Source of the DNA: Flavobacteriaceae bacterium
Lineage (GTDB): Bacteria > Bacteroidota > Bacteroidia > Flavobacteriales > Flavobacteriaceae
Direction of reading: 5' to 3'
Length of the DNA stretch: 64,000 nt
Assembly: GCA_027490305.1 (NCBI GenBank)
Contig: JAIXYI010000036.1
Location: forward strand, 124,001 to 188,000
Made by a program: the position numbers and the translations under genes. The notes under the pieces are model-generated. The model was not told the DNA's origin. It saw nothing but the letters and a program-made list of their open reading frames with translations, and ran no database searches. This document shows positions 33,567 through 43,346 of the stretch, piece after piece (the stretch's first letter is position 1; the number at the start of each line of letters is the position of its first letter).

Positions 33567-33717
33567 ACTTTACTTTTTTTTGCTGCAGGCGCCTTTCGGT
33601 CTTTGAAGCCTGACAACAGGGTTATTAAATGTTAAACCTGTGAGCGTGGTTGTGGGTGTTGGGTGTTTGGTGGCTGGATATAGGTCCAAAAACCAATCTC
33701 CAAAAACAGAAAACCTC

Positions 33718-33915
33718 TTAGATGATTCTAAGTTGCTCTTTTACGCTCTTTACGTCAGACTGGTGAACCAGTGCGGAATGCGTCAACGCCAGTTTGCGTT
33801 TCTTCGATTTCTTGGTGAGGATGTGGCTCTTGAAAGCGTGCTTCCTCTTGATTTTACCAGAGCCCGTCACTTTAAAGCGTTTCTTGGCGCTGGATTTGGT
33901 TTTCATTTTAGGCAT
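33718..33915 (-). CDS. rpmI: 50S ribosomal protein L35
   Basis: A 65-aa very basic protein with the L35 pattern ([20 protein letters not shown] at the start, [20 protein letters not shown] in the middle). It sits between infC and rplT as in most bacteria. Confidence 0.98.
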   Translation of the reverse strand: MPKMKTKSSAKKRFKVTGSGKIKRKHAFKSHILTKKSKKRKLALTHSALVHQSDVKSVKEQLRII

Positions 33916-33957
33916 AATTCCTAACTTATTGTGGTTCGACTTACTCTTTTTTTAGTT

Positions 33958-34035
33958 TAAAGTCTGAAGTCGCAAGTCTAAAGTCATCGTTTGTTTCAAC
34001 TTCTTCCCACTTTCGACTTTCAACTTTCAACTTCT
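33958..34035. repeat. Heptamer-like repeats between infC and rpmI
   Basis: Several copies of units like TAAAGTC, AAGTCGC, CTTTCGA and CTTTCAACTT occur in a row, mirrored in type by the TTGAGAG/GGTTGA repeats at 32885. They lie in the 122-nt gap between infC and rpmI and have no clear coding potential. Confidence 0.45.
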
Positions 34036-34037
34036 CC

Positions 34038-34604
34038 TTACTTCACCGGCTTCTTTTTCGGCGCGATGAACATGATCATCCGTTTTCCTTCCAGGACCGG
34101 CATTGACTCGACTTTTCCGAATTCTTCGAGGTCTTGCGCCAGACGAAGGAGGAGGATCTGGCCCTGTTCCTTATAGATGATCGACCGTCCTTTGAAAAAC
34201 ACGAATGCCTTGAGTTTGGATCCTTCTTTCAGGAACTTCTCGGCATTCTTTTTCTTGAACTCGTAATCGTGCTCGTCGGTCTGTGGGCCGAAACGAATTT
34301 CTTTTATGACTACCTGCGCTGATTTTGCTTTCAGCGCTTTATCGCGTTTCTTTTGTTCGTAAAGAAACTTCTTATAGTCCATTATTTTACATACCGGTGG
34401 TTCGGCGTTCGGCGAGATCTCGACCAGGTCAAGACCCTGCTCGTCGGCGATAGCCAACGCTTGCGATGTTTTGTAGATACCAGGCTCAATGCCCTCACCT
34501 ACAAGACGTACTTCCGGTACGCGGATGAATTGGTTGATCCGGTGCGGATCTTTTTTTTCTACACGGGCAGGGCCCCTGTTATTGCTTCTTAATGCTATGG
34601 CTAT
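34038..34604 (-). CDS. infC: Translation initiation factor IF-3, non-AUG start (ATA)
   Basis: IF-3 binds the 30S subunit and proofreads initiation. Only about 139 residues follow the first standard-type start codon (a TTG at 34457), and these lack the N-terminal domain. Reading upstream in frame gives the missing part ([38 protein letters not shown]), and the frame is closed by a TGA at 34607-34605. The only plausible starts are ATA at 34604 or ATA at 34598; with the first the protein is 188 aa, a normal length. Rare start codons in infC are known to let IF-3 repress its own synthesis. It begins 13 nt after thrS. Confidence 0.88.
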   Translation of the reverse strand: MAIALRSNNRGPARVEKKDPHRINQFIRVPEVRLVGEGIEPGIYKTSQALAIADEQGLDLVEISPNAEPPVCKIMDYKKFLYEQKKRDKALKAKSAQVVIKEIRFGPQTDEHDYEFKKKNAEKFLKEGSKLKAFVFFKGRSIIYKEQGQILLLRLAQDLEEFGKVESMPVLEGKRMIMFIAPKKKPVK

Positions 34605-34617
34605 TCAGTATTTAGCG

Positions 34618-36570
34618 TTAAACTTCGAATGTTTTCAATGTCTTGGCAACTTCCTCTTGTACGAGCGCAGCGAAATCGTCAATTGAGTAGCTGGCGTTGC
34701 CGCGTCCTTCCTGTCCGTGACGACGGACTGAAACCGTACCGTTTTTCTCTTCCTCTTCACCCACAATCAGCATAAACGGGAATTTCTTCGTTTCAGCCTC
34801 CCGGATTTTCTTTCCGATCGTCTCGTTGCGGTTGTCAATTAGGGCGCGAATTTCGTGATTTTCAAGTAAATCTAAAACTTTTTTCGCATAATTTTCATAC
34901 TTCTCACTGAGAGACAAGATGATAGCTTGCTCAGGCATTAGCCACAAAGGGAAGTTGCCTGCGGTGTGTTCGAGCAGGATGGCAATGAAGCGCTCCATTG
35001 ACCCGAACGGCGCACGGTGGATCATGACCGGGCGGTGCAGTTCGTTGTCAGACCCTTTGTAGGTCAGTTCGAAGCGCTCCGGCAGGTTATAATCTACCTG
35101 GATTGTACCCAACTGCCACTGACGCCCAAGAGCATCTTTCACCATGAAGTCGAGTTTCGGGCCGTAGAAAGCGGCTTCGCCGTATTCCACCACCGTATTG
35201 AGTCCTTTGTCGCGTGCCGCATTGATGATGGCGTTCTCTGCTTTTTCCCAATTTTCGTCAGAGCCAATATACTTTTCGCGGTTTTCCTGGTCGCGAAGTG
35301 AAATCTGTGCGGTGAAGTTTTCGAATCCGAGCGAGCCGAAAACGTAAAGTACGAGGTCGATTACTTTCTTGAATTCCTCATCCAATTGCTCGGGCGTACA
35401 GAAGATATGGGCATCGTCCTGCGTAAAACCACGTACCCGGGTCAGGCCGTGAAGCTCACCGGATTGTTCGTATCGATACACGGTGCCAAATTCGGCATAG
35501 CGTTTCGGAAGATCCTTATACGACCACGGTTTGTTGTTGTATATTTCGCAGTGGTGCGGACAGTTCATCGGCTTGAGGAGGAATTCCTCTCCTTCCGCCG
35601 GAGTATGGATGGGCTGAAAGGAATCCGCGCCGTATTTCGCGTAATGTCCGGACGTCACATACAGTTCTTTCTGCCCGATGTGCGGCGTCACTACCTGTTC
35701 GTAACCGGCTTTTTTCTGTGCTTTTTTCAGGAATTGCTCGAGACGGTCCCGAAGGGCGGCACCTTTTGGCAACCAGAGGGGAAGTCCCTGTCCGACTTTC
35801 TGCGAAAACGCAAAAAGCTCCAGCTCTTTCCCAAGTTTGCGGTGGTCGCGGCGCTTGGCTTCTTCCAGCAATTCCAGGTAATCGGCAAGGTCTTTTTGTT
35901 TCGGGAACGACACGCCGTAGACCCGGGTCAATTGTTTGTTCTTTTCGTCACCGCGCCAGTAGGCACCGGCTACGCTCATGATTTTCATCGCTTTGATCAG
36001 TCCGGTGTTTGGGATGTGTCCGCCACGGCAAAGATCCGTGAAGGTCGCGTGGTCACAGAAAGTGATTGTTCCGTCTTCCAGGTTCTCGATCAGCTCGATT
36101 TTATATGGGTTGTTTTCCTTTTTGTAGAAAGCCAGGGCGTCGGCTTTGCTTGCTGACCGCATCCGGAATTCGTGTTTTTCGCGTGCGATTTCAAGTACAC
36201 GGTCTTCTATCTTCTTAAAGTCGGCATCGGAGATTTTGTGTTCGCCAAAGTCGACATCATAGTAAAAGCCTGTTTCGATGGCCGGACCGATGGTAAGCTT
36301 GATCCCAGGATACAGTTCTTGCAGGGCCTGTGCCATCACGTGCGAAGTAGAGTGCCAGAACGCCTTTTTACCTTCCTTGTCGTTCCAGGTATAGAGAACC
36401 AGCGAACCGTCGGTGGTGAGCGGGGTTTCGGTCTCGACGGTCGTGCCGTTGAATGCGGCGGAAATCACGTTCCGCGCCAAACCTTCACTGATGCTCTTCG
36501 CGACGTCCATGGGTGTGGCGCCGTTTTCGAATTCCCGTACCGATCCGTCGGGCAAGGTAATTTTGATCAT
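34618..36570 (-). CDS. thrS: Threonyl-tRNA synthetase
   Basis: A 650-aa class II synthetase with the full ThrRS layout: N-terminal TGS domain (about 1-60), the SAD editing domain, the catalytic core with [10 protein letters not shown] carrying the zinc Cys, [16 protein letters not shown] (motif 2), [15 protein letters not shown] (motif 3), and the C-terminal anticodon-binding domain. The start at 36570 is the first ATG; the frame also opens with a TTG at 36579. A TATCTTTG element (36598-36591) lies about 20 nt upstream, so this is the promoter of the operon that continues into infC. Confidence 0.97.
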   Translation of the reverse strand: MIKITLPDGSVREFENGATPMDVAKSISEGLARNVISAAFNGTTVETETPLTTDGSLVLYTWNDKEGKKAFWHSTSHVMAQALQELYPGIKLTIGPAIETGFYYDVDFGEHKISDADFKKIEDRVLEIAREKHEFRMRSASKADALAFYKKENNPYKIELIENLEDGTITFCDHATFTDLCRGGHIPNTGLIKAMKIMSVAGAYWRGDEKNKQLTRVYGVSFPKQKDLADYLELLEEAKRRDHRKLGKELELFAFSQKVGQGLPLWLPKGAALRDRLEQFLKKAQKKAGYEQVVTPHIGQKELYVTSGHYAKYGADSFQPIHTPAEGEEFLLKPMNCPHHCEIYNNKPWSYKDLPKRYAEFGTVYRYEQSGELHGLTRVRGFTQDDAHIFCTPEQLDEEFKKVIDLVLYVFGSLGFENFTAQISLRDQENREKYIGSDENWEKAENAIINAARDKGLNTVVEYGEAAFYGPKLDFMVKDALGRQWQLGTIQVDYNLPERFELTYKGSDNELHRPVMIHRAPFGSMERFIAILLEHTAGNFPLWLMPEQAIILSLSEKYENYAKKVLDLLENHEIRALIDNRNETIGKKIREAETKKFPFMLIVGEEEEKNGTVSVRRHGQEGRGNASYSIDDFAALVQEEVAKTLKTFEV

Positions 36571-36590
36571 TGTCCTCAAATTTGGAAGCG

Positions 36591-36598
36591 CAAAGATA
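36591..36598 (-). promoter_or_regulatory. -7 element of the thrS operon
   Basis: Reverse strand TATCTTTG (exact TAnnTTTG), 20 nt before the thrS ATG. Confidence 0.55.
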
Positions 36599-36641
36599 GC
36601 GGATTAACGCTGTTGAAACAAGCCGGCGCCGGGCTCATTCA

Positions 36642-36878
36642 CTATCGCGATTTCCGAAGTGTATTTTCCAGGTGGTCGATCGCTTCGTCGGCGATGGCGA
36701 CGAGCTCCTCGGCCTGTTCCGGTATTTCGTACATCCGACCCGACACGACATCGGCTAACTCCTGGCGAAAGCGAAGAAGGAGTTCGTTGGCATGGCGCGG
36801 ACCCAGGACGAGTTGTGCTTCAAAAGCAAGTTCATAGCGTCGGGTAAGTGCCTTGATTTTCTTTTCTACAGTAAGCAT
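36642..36878 (-). CDS. Small conserved helical protein
   Basis: A 78-aa, mostly helical, charged protein (MLTVEKKIKALTRRYELAFE at the start) with no signal peptide, membrane segment or known domain. A possible promoter is seen upstream on the reverse strand: TTG, 19-nt spacer, TATTTTCG (one mismatch), which supports it being real. It lies upstream of thrS on the same strand. No function can be given. Confidence 0.55.
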   Translation of the reverse strand: MLTVEKKIKALTRRYELAFEAQLVLGPRHANELLLRFRQELADVVSGRMYEIPEQAEELVAIADEAIDHLENTLRKSR

Positions 36879-37010
36879 AAAAAAATCGTTCTGGTCACGA
36901 AAATAGGAAAACGGGTACGTTTGTCAAAGCGAATGGGTGTTTTCTTCAGTCTTTTTTTGTGTACTGTCAAACAATATGAAGGTGCTTGACAGGATATCCC
37001 AAATACCGTA

Positions 37011-37040
37011 TTGGCCTTCGGCATGTAACGCCTATTTTTG
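37011..37040 (+). promoter_or_regulatory. recR promoter
   Basis: TTG at 37011-37013, 19-nt spacer, TATTTTTG at 37033-37040, and ATG 4 nt later. This is the same geometry as at rsgA and predicts a leaderless recR mRNA. Confidence 0.65.
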
Positions 37041-37044
37041 CGGT

Positions 37045-37665
37045 ATGGAATTTTCATCTAAACTGCTTGAGAATGCTGTCAATGAAATGGCCCAACTGCC
37101 AGGGATTGGACGTCGGACGGCGCTACGACTGGTGTTGCACCTGCTCCGCCAGCCTGCCGAGCGTACGGAATTCCTGTCGGTAGCGCTTTCGCGTATGCGG
37201 GACGAGATACGCTATTGCGACAATTGCCATAACATCTCGGATACCGACCAGTGTGATATTTGCGCCAACGAGCGCCGGGACCATTCGCTGGTGTGCGTGG
37301 TGGAAGACATACGGGACGTAATGGCAGTTGAAAATACCCGCCAGTTCAAAGGGATTTACCATGTGTTAGGTGGTCGCATTTCGCCAGTTGACGGCGTAGG
37401 TCCCGGACAGCTTAAGATACAATCATTGGTTGAGAAGGTGCGTTCGGGAAGTGTGAGCGAAGTCATATTTGCACTGAGCCCAACGATGGAAGGCGACACT
37501 ACAAATTTTTATATATACCGACAGTTGAATGAGTATCCTGTGGTATTTTCTACCATTGCCCGTGGAATCTCTGTCGGGGATGAGTTGGAGTTTGCTGATG
37601 AAGTTACGTTGGGAAGAAGTATCTTACAACGCGTTCCTTTCGAGCGATCATTTGGGGCCTCATAA
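37045..37665 (+). CDS. recR: Recombination protein RecR
   Basis: RecR works with RecO and RecF to load RecA at single-stranded gaps. The 206-aa protein has the N-terminal helix-hairpin-helix ([18 protein letters not shown]), a C4 zinc finger (C58, C61, C70 and C73 in [16 protein letters not shown]) and a Toprim domain with [12 protein letters not shown]. An in-frame extension to 36937 is rejected because the promoter and the family start ([12 protein letters not shown]) point to 37045. Confidence 0.96.
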   Translation: MEFSSKLLENAVNEMAQLPGIGRRTALRLVLHLLRQPAERTEFLSVALSRMRDEIRYCDNCHNISDTDQCDICANERRDHSLVCVVEDIRDVMAVENTRQFKGIYHVLGGRISPVDGVGPGQLKIQSLVEKVRSGSVSEVIFALSPTMEGDTTNFYIYRQLNEYPVVFSTIARGISVGDELEFADEVTLGRSILQRVPFERSFGAS

Positions 37666-37670
37666 TGGTC

Positions 37671-37702
37671 TTTTTGATTTTGGCAGGGAAAGTCTATATT
37701 TG
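37671..37702 (+). promoter_or_regulatory. Promoter of the polysaccharide locus
   Basis: TTTTTG (37671-37676), 18-nt spacer, TATATTTG (37695-37702, exact). The first gene starts 20 nt downstream. It is the best candidate promoter at the head of the 26-kb polysaccharide gene cluster. Confidence 0.65.
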
Positions 37703-37721
37703 TTAACTAATTATACCGCTA

Positions 37722-38516
37722 ATGAGGTATCGTACTTTGCTTTTGCTGTTTTTTTTCGCGGGGATGATGACGTCGTGTATTCCCAATGAGGATTTGATTT
37801 ACCTGCAGAAAAAAGAAGCGGCTGCGGCTACTTCGGCTGTTAATCAGGTGCCCTCCCAACCCTATCGGCTTCAGGTTAGTGATGTATTGTATATATCCAT
37901 AAAGTCTTTGGATCCGCAATTTGTAGCGATGTTTTCCCCCAGTGACGGGGAAAAGGGAGGTGCCGCTACTGCCAATGAACTTTATTTCACCGGATTTTCA
38001 GTGGATGATCACGGTAATATTCGCATTCCGATTTTAGGAGAAGTTAACGTGCTGGGACGAACAGTAGATGAAGTGAGGCGTAACATTGAGGCGCAATTGT
38101 TATCCGGCTACTTCAATAAGGAAGCCAATATCTTTGTGACGGTAAAGTTAGGCGGTTTCCGTTTCACGGTAAATGGAGAAGTCTTGATCCCGGGTACGAA
38201 GACGCTCTATCAGGAACAGGTAACCGTTATGGAAGCAATTGCGAATTCAGGTGATATCAGCATAACAGGTGACCGATCTCACGTGGTCATTATTCGTCAA
38301 CGTCCGCAAGGTGCCGACATACAGGAAATTGATTTGACGGACGTATCTGTCATGAATTCGCCCTACTTTTATCTTCAGCCCAATGATTACGTCTATGTAA
38401 AGCCCCTGAAGCAAAAGTCATGGGGCACCGGACGCACTGGAATCGAATCCATTTCCACCGTTGTGATGTTATTATCACTGGCCACAACGGGTATACTACT
38501 ACTTCGAAATAATTGA
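37722..38516 (+). CDS. Wza-like polysaccharide export lipoprotein
   Basis: A 264-aa outer-membrane-type lipoprotein (signal peptide, Cys19 in MMTSC) with a Poly_export domain (about 45-140, starting YRLQVSDVLYISI), an SLBB-like region (about 145-225, FTVNGEVLIPGTKTLY) and a C-terminal membrane helix (about 243-260). It is the likely export channel for the polysaccharide made by the genes that follow. It ends 3 nt before the co-polymerase gene. Confidence 0.9.
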   Translation: MRYRTLLLLFFFAGMMTSCIPNEDLIYLQKKEAAAATSAVNQVPSQPYRLQVSDVLYISIKSLDPQFVAMFSPSDGEKGGAATANELYFTGFSVDDHGNIRIPILGEVNVLGRTVDEVRRNIEAQLLSGYFNKEANIFVTVKLGGFRFTVNGEVLIPGTKTLYQEQVTVMEAIANSGDISITGDRSHVVIIRQRPQGADIQEIDLTDVSVMNSPYFYLQPNDYVYVKPLKQKSWGTGRTGIESISTVVMLLSLATTGILLLRNN

Positions 38517-38519
38517 CGA

Positions 38520-40991
38520 ATGCTCGATACAAAAGATTTCACTTTTTTCGAATCCCAGAACAGTTTTGATTTTAAGAGTTTTCTTATCAAAACCCTCAGT
38601 TATTGGAAGTGGTTCCTGCTTTCGTGGGCAATTGCCTTTACGGTGGCGTACCAGATAAATATCCGAAAAGAGAGAATCTACTCGCTTGAAACGACGATTT
38701 CCGTAACCGAGGAAAGCAACCCGCTTTTTACCTCAAATACAAGTCTGGTTTTCAATTGGGGCGGAACTTCCGACAAAGTACAGAATATCGCGTCTACACT
38801 CAAGTCGAGGTCACACAATGAGTTAGTGGTAGACACATTGTCGTTTTACATCAGTTACCTTGTAAAAGGCAAGTATAATATGGTCGATGCCTACGGAGCT
38901 GTGCCCTTTGAAGTCACAATCGATAAGCGTAAACCACAACTTAGTGGCATTCCGATTAGCGTCCATTTCCTAAGTCCGACCGTGTATCAGCTTCGCGTCG
39001 GCTTTGAGTCACAGACCGCTCAGGCAATACGGTATACCGAAAATAAAAGTGTGGATGTTGCGGTGCCCATATCCGGCTTTGTACGCAACTACCGGGTGGG
39101 GCAACACGTGGTGCTTCCCTTCCTTGACTGGACACTACGTCTCACAGACGACCCGGGGTATTACACGGGCAATACGTATTTCGTAAAGTTCAGTGAGTTT
39201 GATGGGGTCGTAAGCGCATATCAGGGTATCAATGTAGATATTGATCCAAAGGCTCCGGCTATCCTGAAGTTGTCTCTGGCCGGCACCAATAAGGCTCGGA
39301 TGGTCAAGTATCTCAATACGACCGTTAGGGTCTTACGCGACAACCAACTGGCGGCCAAAAACCAGTTTGCGACAAATACCGTAGCGTTTATAGACGAGCA
39401 GTTGCGGGGAATGGAAGATAAGCTTAAGGGGGCTGGTGATGAACTGAAGGCATTTCTTCGGGAAAAGAATGTGGGACAAATAGAGAATGGCGGTGACGAA
39501 CTTAATGGTAAGTTAACGACAATTGAAACGCAACTCGATGAGGTCAAAAGAAAGATCGCTTATTGTGACCAATTAAGAAAATACCTCGACGAAAACAACG
39601 ATTTTTCCAAACTGCCGGCGCCGTCTGTAGCTGGTATTGAAGACCCGAATATCATCCAAAATGTAGGAAAGCTGATTGGTCTTTCCACAGAACGATCCCG
39701 AATGCGCTATGCGGTAAAGAGCGAAAAGATGTTTAAAGATTTCGACAGTCAGATGGAAGCTGTCAAAAGTGTCTTGCTTCAAAACGTGGCCGCAACCCGC
39801 GCAGGATTAGTCGATGAACGGAACCTGATAGCTGCCCGGATGCGACAGGCAGAAAGTGAGTTTCGGAAACTACCGGAAGACCAGCAGGACTATCTCAAGA
39901 TACAGCGGAAGTACAATCTGAATAATGAAATTTACAGCGGTTTCCTTCAGAAGCGCGCCGAAGCAAATATTGTGAAGGCCGCTAACGTTTCTGATATAAA
40001 GTTCATTGACGCAGCTAAAGATACAGGAGGAGGACTGATCGGTCCTAAGACGAGCGTCAACTATGTAATGGCCCTTTTTTTAGGCTTCATTATTCCGCTA
40101 CTTGTCATTTTCGGCATTTTCTTCGCAAACAACTCGATCCAAAATACCGAAGATCTTGCCAAGCTCACCAGCCTGCCGCTTATCGGTATCGTGGGTAAAA
40201 AACATACCGAAAGTAACCTTGCTGTTTTTGAACGCCCGAAGTCGGCATTGTCGGAGTCCTTTCGGGCCATACGCTCTTCATTACAATTCCTGTTTCGTAA
40301 ACAAGACCATGGCGGCGCCCGCGTGCTGATGGTAACGTCGTCGGTTGGAGGGGAAGGGAAGACCTTCTGCTCGATTAACCTGGCGACCGTTTTTGCCATG
40401 AGCGAAAAGAAAACCATTATCCTTGGTTTCGACCTTAGAAAACCAAAGATCTTCAATGACTTTGATATTACGAACGAAGTGGGGGTGGTCGACTATTTAT
40501 CGGGCGAGAAAGAACTTAAGGCCGTCATACAACAAACACACGTGCCGCATCTTGACGTCATCACTTCCGGCGCGGTTCCGCCTAATCCGGCCGAACTCAT
40601 CATGAGTGACAGGATGTTTAGGTTAATGGAAGAACTAAAGGCGGACTATGACTACATTATCCTTGATACGCCTCCGGTCGGATTGGTATCCGATGCGCTC
40701 GAACTCGCTCATTTCGCAGACGTGACGCTCTACATCGTTCGCCAGAACTTTACCAAAAAGGATATGATTACCCTGCTCAACAATCGCTATAGCAGGGAAG
40801 AACTGCGAAATGTGAGTATCGTACTCAACGGCTTTGAAGTCAAGGCGCGTTACGGTTATGGCTATGGTTATAATTATGGCTATGGATACGGCTACGGAAC
40901 TTACTCGAACGGATATCTTGAAAAGGAGCCCAACACTAGTTGGCTCGGCAGAGTTAAGAAAATGGCAGGCGGTCTGAAAAGAAATCGTTAA
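38520..40991 (+). CDS. Wzc-like polysaccharide co-polymerase with BY-kinase domain
   Basis: An 823-aa fusion: N-terminal Wzz-type chain-length domain with two membrane helices (about 30-45 and 510-530) around a long coiled periplasmic part, then a cytoplasmic bacterial tyrosine kinase. Kinase motifs are Walker A (SSVGGEGKTF), A' (GFDLRKPKI) and B (YIILDTPPVG). The C-terminus is a striking tyrosine cluster (RYGYGYGYNYGYGYGYG), the usual site of autophosphorylation that controls chain length and export. It pairs with the Wza-like gene upstream. Confidence 0.93.
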   Translation: MLDTKDFTFFESQNSFDFKSFLIKTLSYWKWFLLSWAIAFTVAYQINIRKERIYSLETTISVTEESNPLFTSNTSLVFNWGGTSDKVQNIASTLKSRSHNELVVDTLSFYISYLVKGKYNMVDAYGAVPFEVTIDKRKPQLSGIPISVHFLSPTVYQLRVGFESQTAQAIRYTENKSVDVAVPISGFVRNYRVGQHVVLPFLDWTLRLTDDPGYYTGNTYFVKFSEFDGVVSAYQGINVDIDPKAPAILKLSLAGTNKARMVKYLNTTVRVLRDNQLAAKNQFATNTVAFIDEQLRGMEDKLKGAGDELKAFLREKNVGQIENGGDELNGKLTTIETQLDEVKRKIAYCDQLRKYLDENNDFSKLPAPSVAGIEDPNIIQNVGKLIGLSTERSRMRYAVKSEKMFKDFDSQMEAVKSVLLQNVAATRAGLVDERNLIAARMRQAESEFRKLPEDQQDYLKIQRKYNLNNEIYSGFLQKRAEANIVKAANVSDIKFIDAAKDTGGGLIGPKTSVNYVMALFLGFIIPLLVIFGIFFANNSIQNTEDLAKLTSLPLIGIVGKKHTESNLAVFERPKSALSESFRAIRSSLQFLFRKQDHGGARVLMVTSSVGGEGKTFCSINLATVFAMSEKKTIILGFDLRKPKIFNDFDITNEVGVVDYLSGEKELKAVIQQTHVPHLDVITSGAVPPNPAELIMSDRMFRLMEELKADYDYIILDTPPVGLVSDALELAHFADVTLYIVRQNFTKKDMITLLNNRYSREELRNVSIVLNGFEVKARYGYGYGYNYGYGYGYGTYSNGYLEKEPNTSWLGRVKKMAGGLKRNR

Positions 40992-41060
40992 GCAATCTAT
41001 AAGTCCCTAAGTAGATATACGTATTTTTCGCAACCCGGACTCGGTTTCGGATTATAGTAA

Positions 41061-41068
41061 TATCTTTG
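41061..41068 (+). promoter_or_regulatory. Internal promoter element before the nucleotide-sugar genes
   Basis: TATCTTTG, exact TAnnTTTG, in the 93-nt gap after the wzc-like gene and 16 nt before the next start codon. It may give the biosynthesis genes their own transcript. Confidence 0.5.
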
Positions 41069-41084
41069 CCGCACAAATAAAAGC

Positions 41085-42056
41085 ATGGACTATAACATAA
41101 CGATTACAGGCGGAGCGGGTTTCATTGGCTCCAATCTCTGCGACTATTTTTTGTCGAAAGGGTGTCGCGTGGTCTGCCTTGATAATTTTGCGACCGGACA
41201 TCGAAAGAATATTGAACACCTCCATGACAGTGGGCATTTTACGCTGATTGAGGGCGACATTCGCAATATGGATGATTGCCGCTCCGCCGTCGATGGTGCT
41301 GATTTCGTACTCCATCAGGCTGCATTGGGGTCTGTTCCACGTTCGTTAAAAGATCCAATTACCAGCAACGATGTAAACGTCAGTGGTTTCCTCAACATGC
41401 TTACCGCCGCCCGCGACGCAGGCGTCAAACGGTTTGTGTACGCCGCGAGCTCTTCTACGTATGGTGATTCAACCAACATGCCAAAAGTCGAGCACATAAT
41501 CGGGAAGCCCTTATCACCGTATGCGATCACCAAATACGTGAACGAACTATATGCCGAGATTTTCAGCAGGACCTATGGTATTGAAACCATCGGTTTGCGC
41601 TACTTTAATGTTTTCGGTCGGCGTCAGGATCCCAACGGGGCCTATGCCGCGGTGATCCCGAAATTCGTCATGCAACTGATGAAGCATGAAAGTCCTGTCA
41701 TCAATGGCACGGGCGACTATTCCCGTGATTTTACCTATATCGACAACGTCGTCCAAATGAACGAACGCGCCCTGCTGGCGGATCATCCCGAAGCCGCCAA
41801 CACCGTATATAATACCGCATTCGGTGAGCGCACGACGCTAAATGATCTTGTCGCCTATCTTAAAGAATTCCTGTCGGCCTATGATCCCGCAATAGCGAAT
41901 GTGCCCATTATATATGGACCGGAGCGGGCGGGCGATATTCCACACTCGCTGGCTAGTATTGATAAAGCGCGTCAATTCCTTGGATATGACCCGCAGTTTT
42001 CTATGAGACAAGGACTTAAAGAAGCTGTCGACTGGTATTGGAAGCACCTTAAATAA
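41085..42056 (+). CDS. UDP-N-acetylhexosamine 4-epimerase (WbpP/TviC type)
   Basis: A 323-aa short-chain dehydrogenase/epimerase with the NAD motif TGGAGFIGS, the SST/YxxxK catalytic pair (AASSSTYG and YAITKY) and the HQAALGSVPRSLKDP segment typical of the WbpP/TviC branch, which interconverts UDP-GlcNAc (or its uronic acid) and the galacto form. With the next gene it should give UDP-GalNAcA. Substrate choice is inferred from family resemblance. Confidence 0.82.
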   Translation: MDYNITITGGAGFIGSNLCDYFLSKGCRVVCLDNFATGHRKNIEHLHDSGHFTLIEGDIRNMDDCRSAVDGADFVLHQAALGSVPRSLKDPITSNDVNVSGFLNMLTAARDAGVKRFVYAASSSTYGDSTNMPKVEHIIGKPLSPYAITKYVNELYAEIFSRTYGIETIGLRYFNVFGRRQDPNGAYAAVIPKFVMQLMKHESPVINGTGDYSRDFTYIDNVVQMNERALLADHPEAANTVYNTAFGERTTLNDLVAYLKEFLSAYDPAIANVPIIYGPERAGDIPHSLASIDKARQFLGYDPQFSMRQGLKEAVDWYWKHLK

Positions 42057-42069
42057 ACCCATAACAAAC

Positions 42070-43344
42070 ATGAAAATAGCTGTAATCGGTCTTGGATATG
42101 TCGGGCTTCCGCTGGCCAGACTTTTTGCCACAAAGTATCCTGTAGTAGGTTTTGACATCAATACTGTCCGTGTGGCTGAGGTAAATACCGGGGTTGACCA
42201 CACGTTGGAGGTTGAGGAGTCGCTCCTCAAGGCGGTACTGAAACCGTCAGCATCAGGTGCAGAAGTCGGTCTTCGCTGTTCGACCAATATCGAAGACTTA
42301 CGTGACTGCAACTATTTTGTAGTGACAGTGCCGACGCCTGTTGACAAGAACAATCGACCCGACCTCACACCACTTTACAAATCGAGTGAAACGGTTGCCA
42401 AAGTGCTCAAGAAAGGAGATATCGTAATATATGAATCTACGGTGTATCCAGGGGTTACAGAGGAAGAATGCGTGCCGGTGCTCGAACGCGTCAGCGGCCT
42501 CCGTTTCAACGAGGATTTTTATGCTGGCTACTCTCCGGAAAGAATCAATCCTGGAGACAAGGAACATACGGTTGAAAAAATCCTTAAGGTAACCGCTGGT
42601 TCGACGCCGGAAATAGGTAAAAAAGTAAACGAACTATACAAGTCGGTCATCACGGCCGGCACCCACCTCGCTCCAAGCATCAAAGTGGCGGAAGCAGCAA
42701 AAGTAATCGAGAATTCACAGCGCGACATCAACATTGCGTTTGTCAACGAATTGGCGAAGATATTCAACATGCTGGGCATTGATACACAGGCAGTGCTCGA
42801 AGCAGCAGGTACTAAATGGAATTTTCTTCCGTTCCGCCCGGGTTTGGTAGGGGGACACTGTATTGGGGTTGACCCTTATTATCTGGCACAGAAGGCGCAG
42901 GAGGCCGGATACCATCCGGAAATTATCCTTGCCGGTCGTCGACTTAACGACAGTATGGGCGAGTATGTAGCGTCGCAAGTGGTGAAACTCATGATACGCA
43001 AAAATGTACCTATCAAAGGAGCCCAATTGTTGATGCTCGGTATCACTTTCAAGGAGAATTGCCCGGATGTGCGCAATACTAAAATCGTAGATGTGGTGCG
43101 CCACTTAGCCGATTTCGGTATTGAGGTTACCATCTTCGATCCGTGGGCAGAATCTTCTGAAGTGCGCCATGAATATGGACTCAACACCGTCCGTACCCTC
43201 CCAGACACGAAATTCGACGTCGCCGTGGTGGGTGTTGCGCACAAAGAGTTCCTTGGCTTCGATTATGACCAGTTGCTAAAGGAAAACAGTGTACTGTACG
43301 ATATCAAAGGAATTCTCGGCGATAAAGCCGATGGAAAATTATAA
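42070..43344 (+). CDS. UDP-N-acetylhexosamine 6-dehydrogenase (TviB/WbpO type)
   Basis: A 424-aa nucleotide-sugar dehydrogenase with the NAD motif GLGYVGLP, the catalytic cysteine in [13 protein letters not shown], and a C-terminal UDP-binding domain ([19 protein letters not shown]). The sequence around the catalytic Cys is of the TviB/WbpO (UDP-GlcNAc/GalNAc) kind. It follows the matching epimerase gene by 13 nt. Confidence 0.85.
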   Translation: MKIAVIGLGYVGLPLARLFATKYPVVGFDINTVRVAEVNTGVDHTLEVEESLLKAVLKPSASGAEVGLRCSTNIEDLRDCNYFVVTVPTPVDKNNRPDLTPLYKSSETVAKVLKKGDIVIYESTVYPGVTEEECVPVLERVSGLRFNEDFYAGYSPERINPGDKEHTVEKILKVTAGSTPEIGKKVNELYKSVITAGTHLAPSIKVAEAAKVIENSQRDINIAFVNELAKIFNMLGIDTQAVLEAAGTKWNFLPFRPGLVGGHCIGVDPYYLAQKAQEAGYHPEIILAGRRLNDSMGEYVASQVVKLMIRKNVPIKGAQLLMLGITFKENCPDVRNTKIVDVVRHLADFGIEVTIFDPWAESSEVRHEYGLNTVRTLPDTKFDVAVVGVAHKEFLGFDYDQLLKENSVLYDIKGILGDKADGKL

Positions 43345-43346
43345 GT

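Noticed and set aside
34038..34457. infC starting at the TTG at 34457
   Set aside because: That would remove the N-terminal domain of IF-3, which is encoded in the same frame upstream.
36937..37044. 36-codon extension of recR
   Set aside because: The TTG-N19-TATTTTTG promoter lies inside it and the family start is at 37045.
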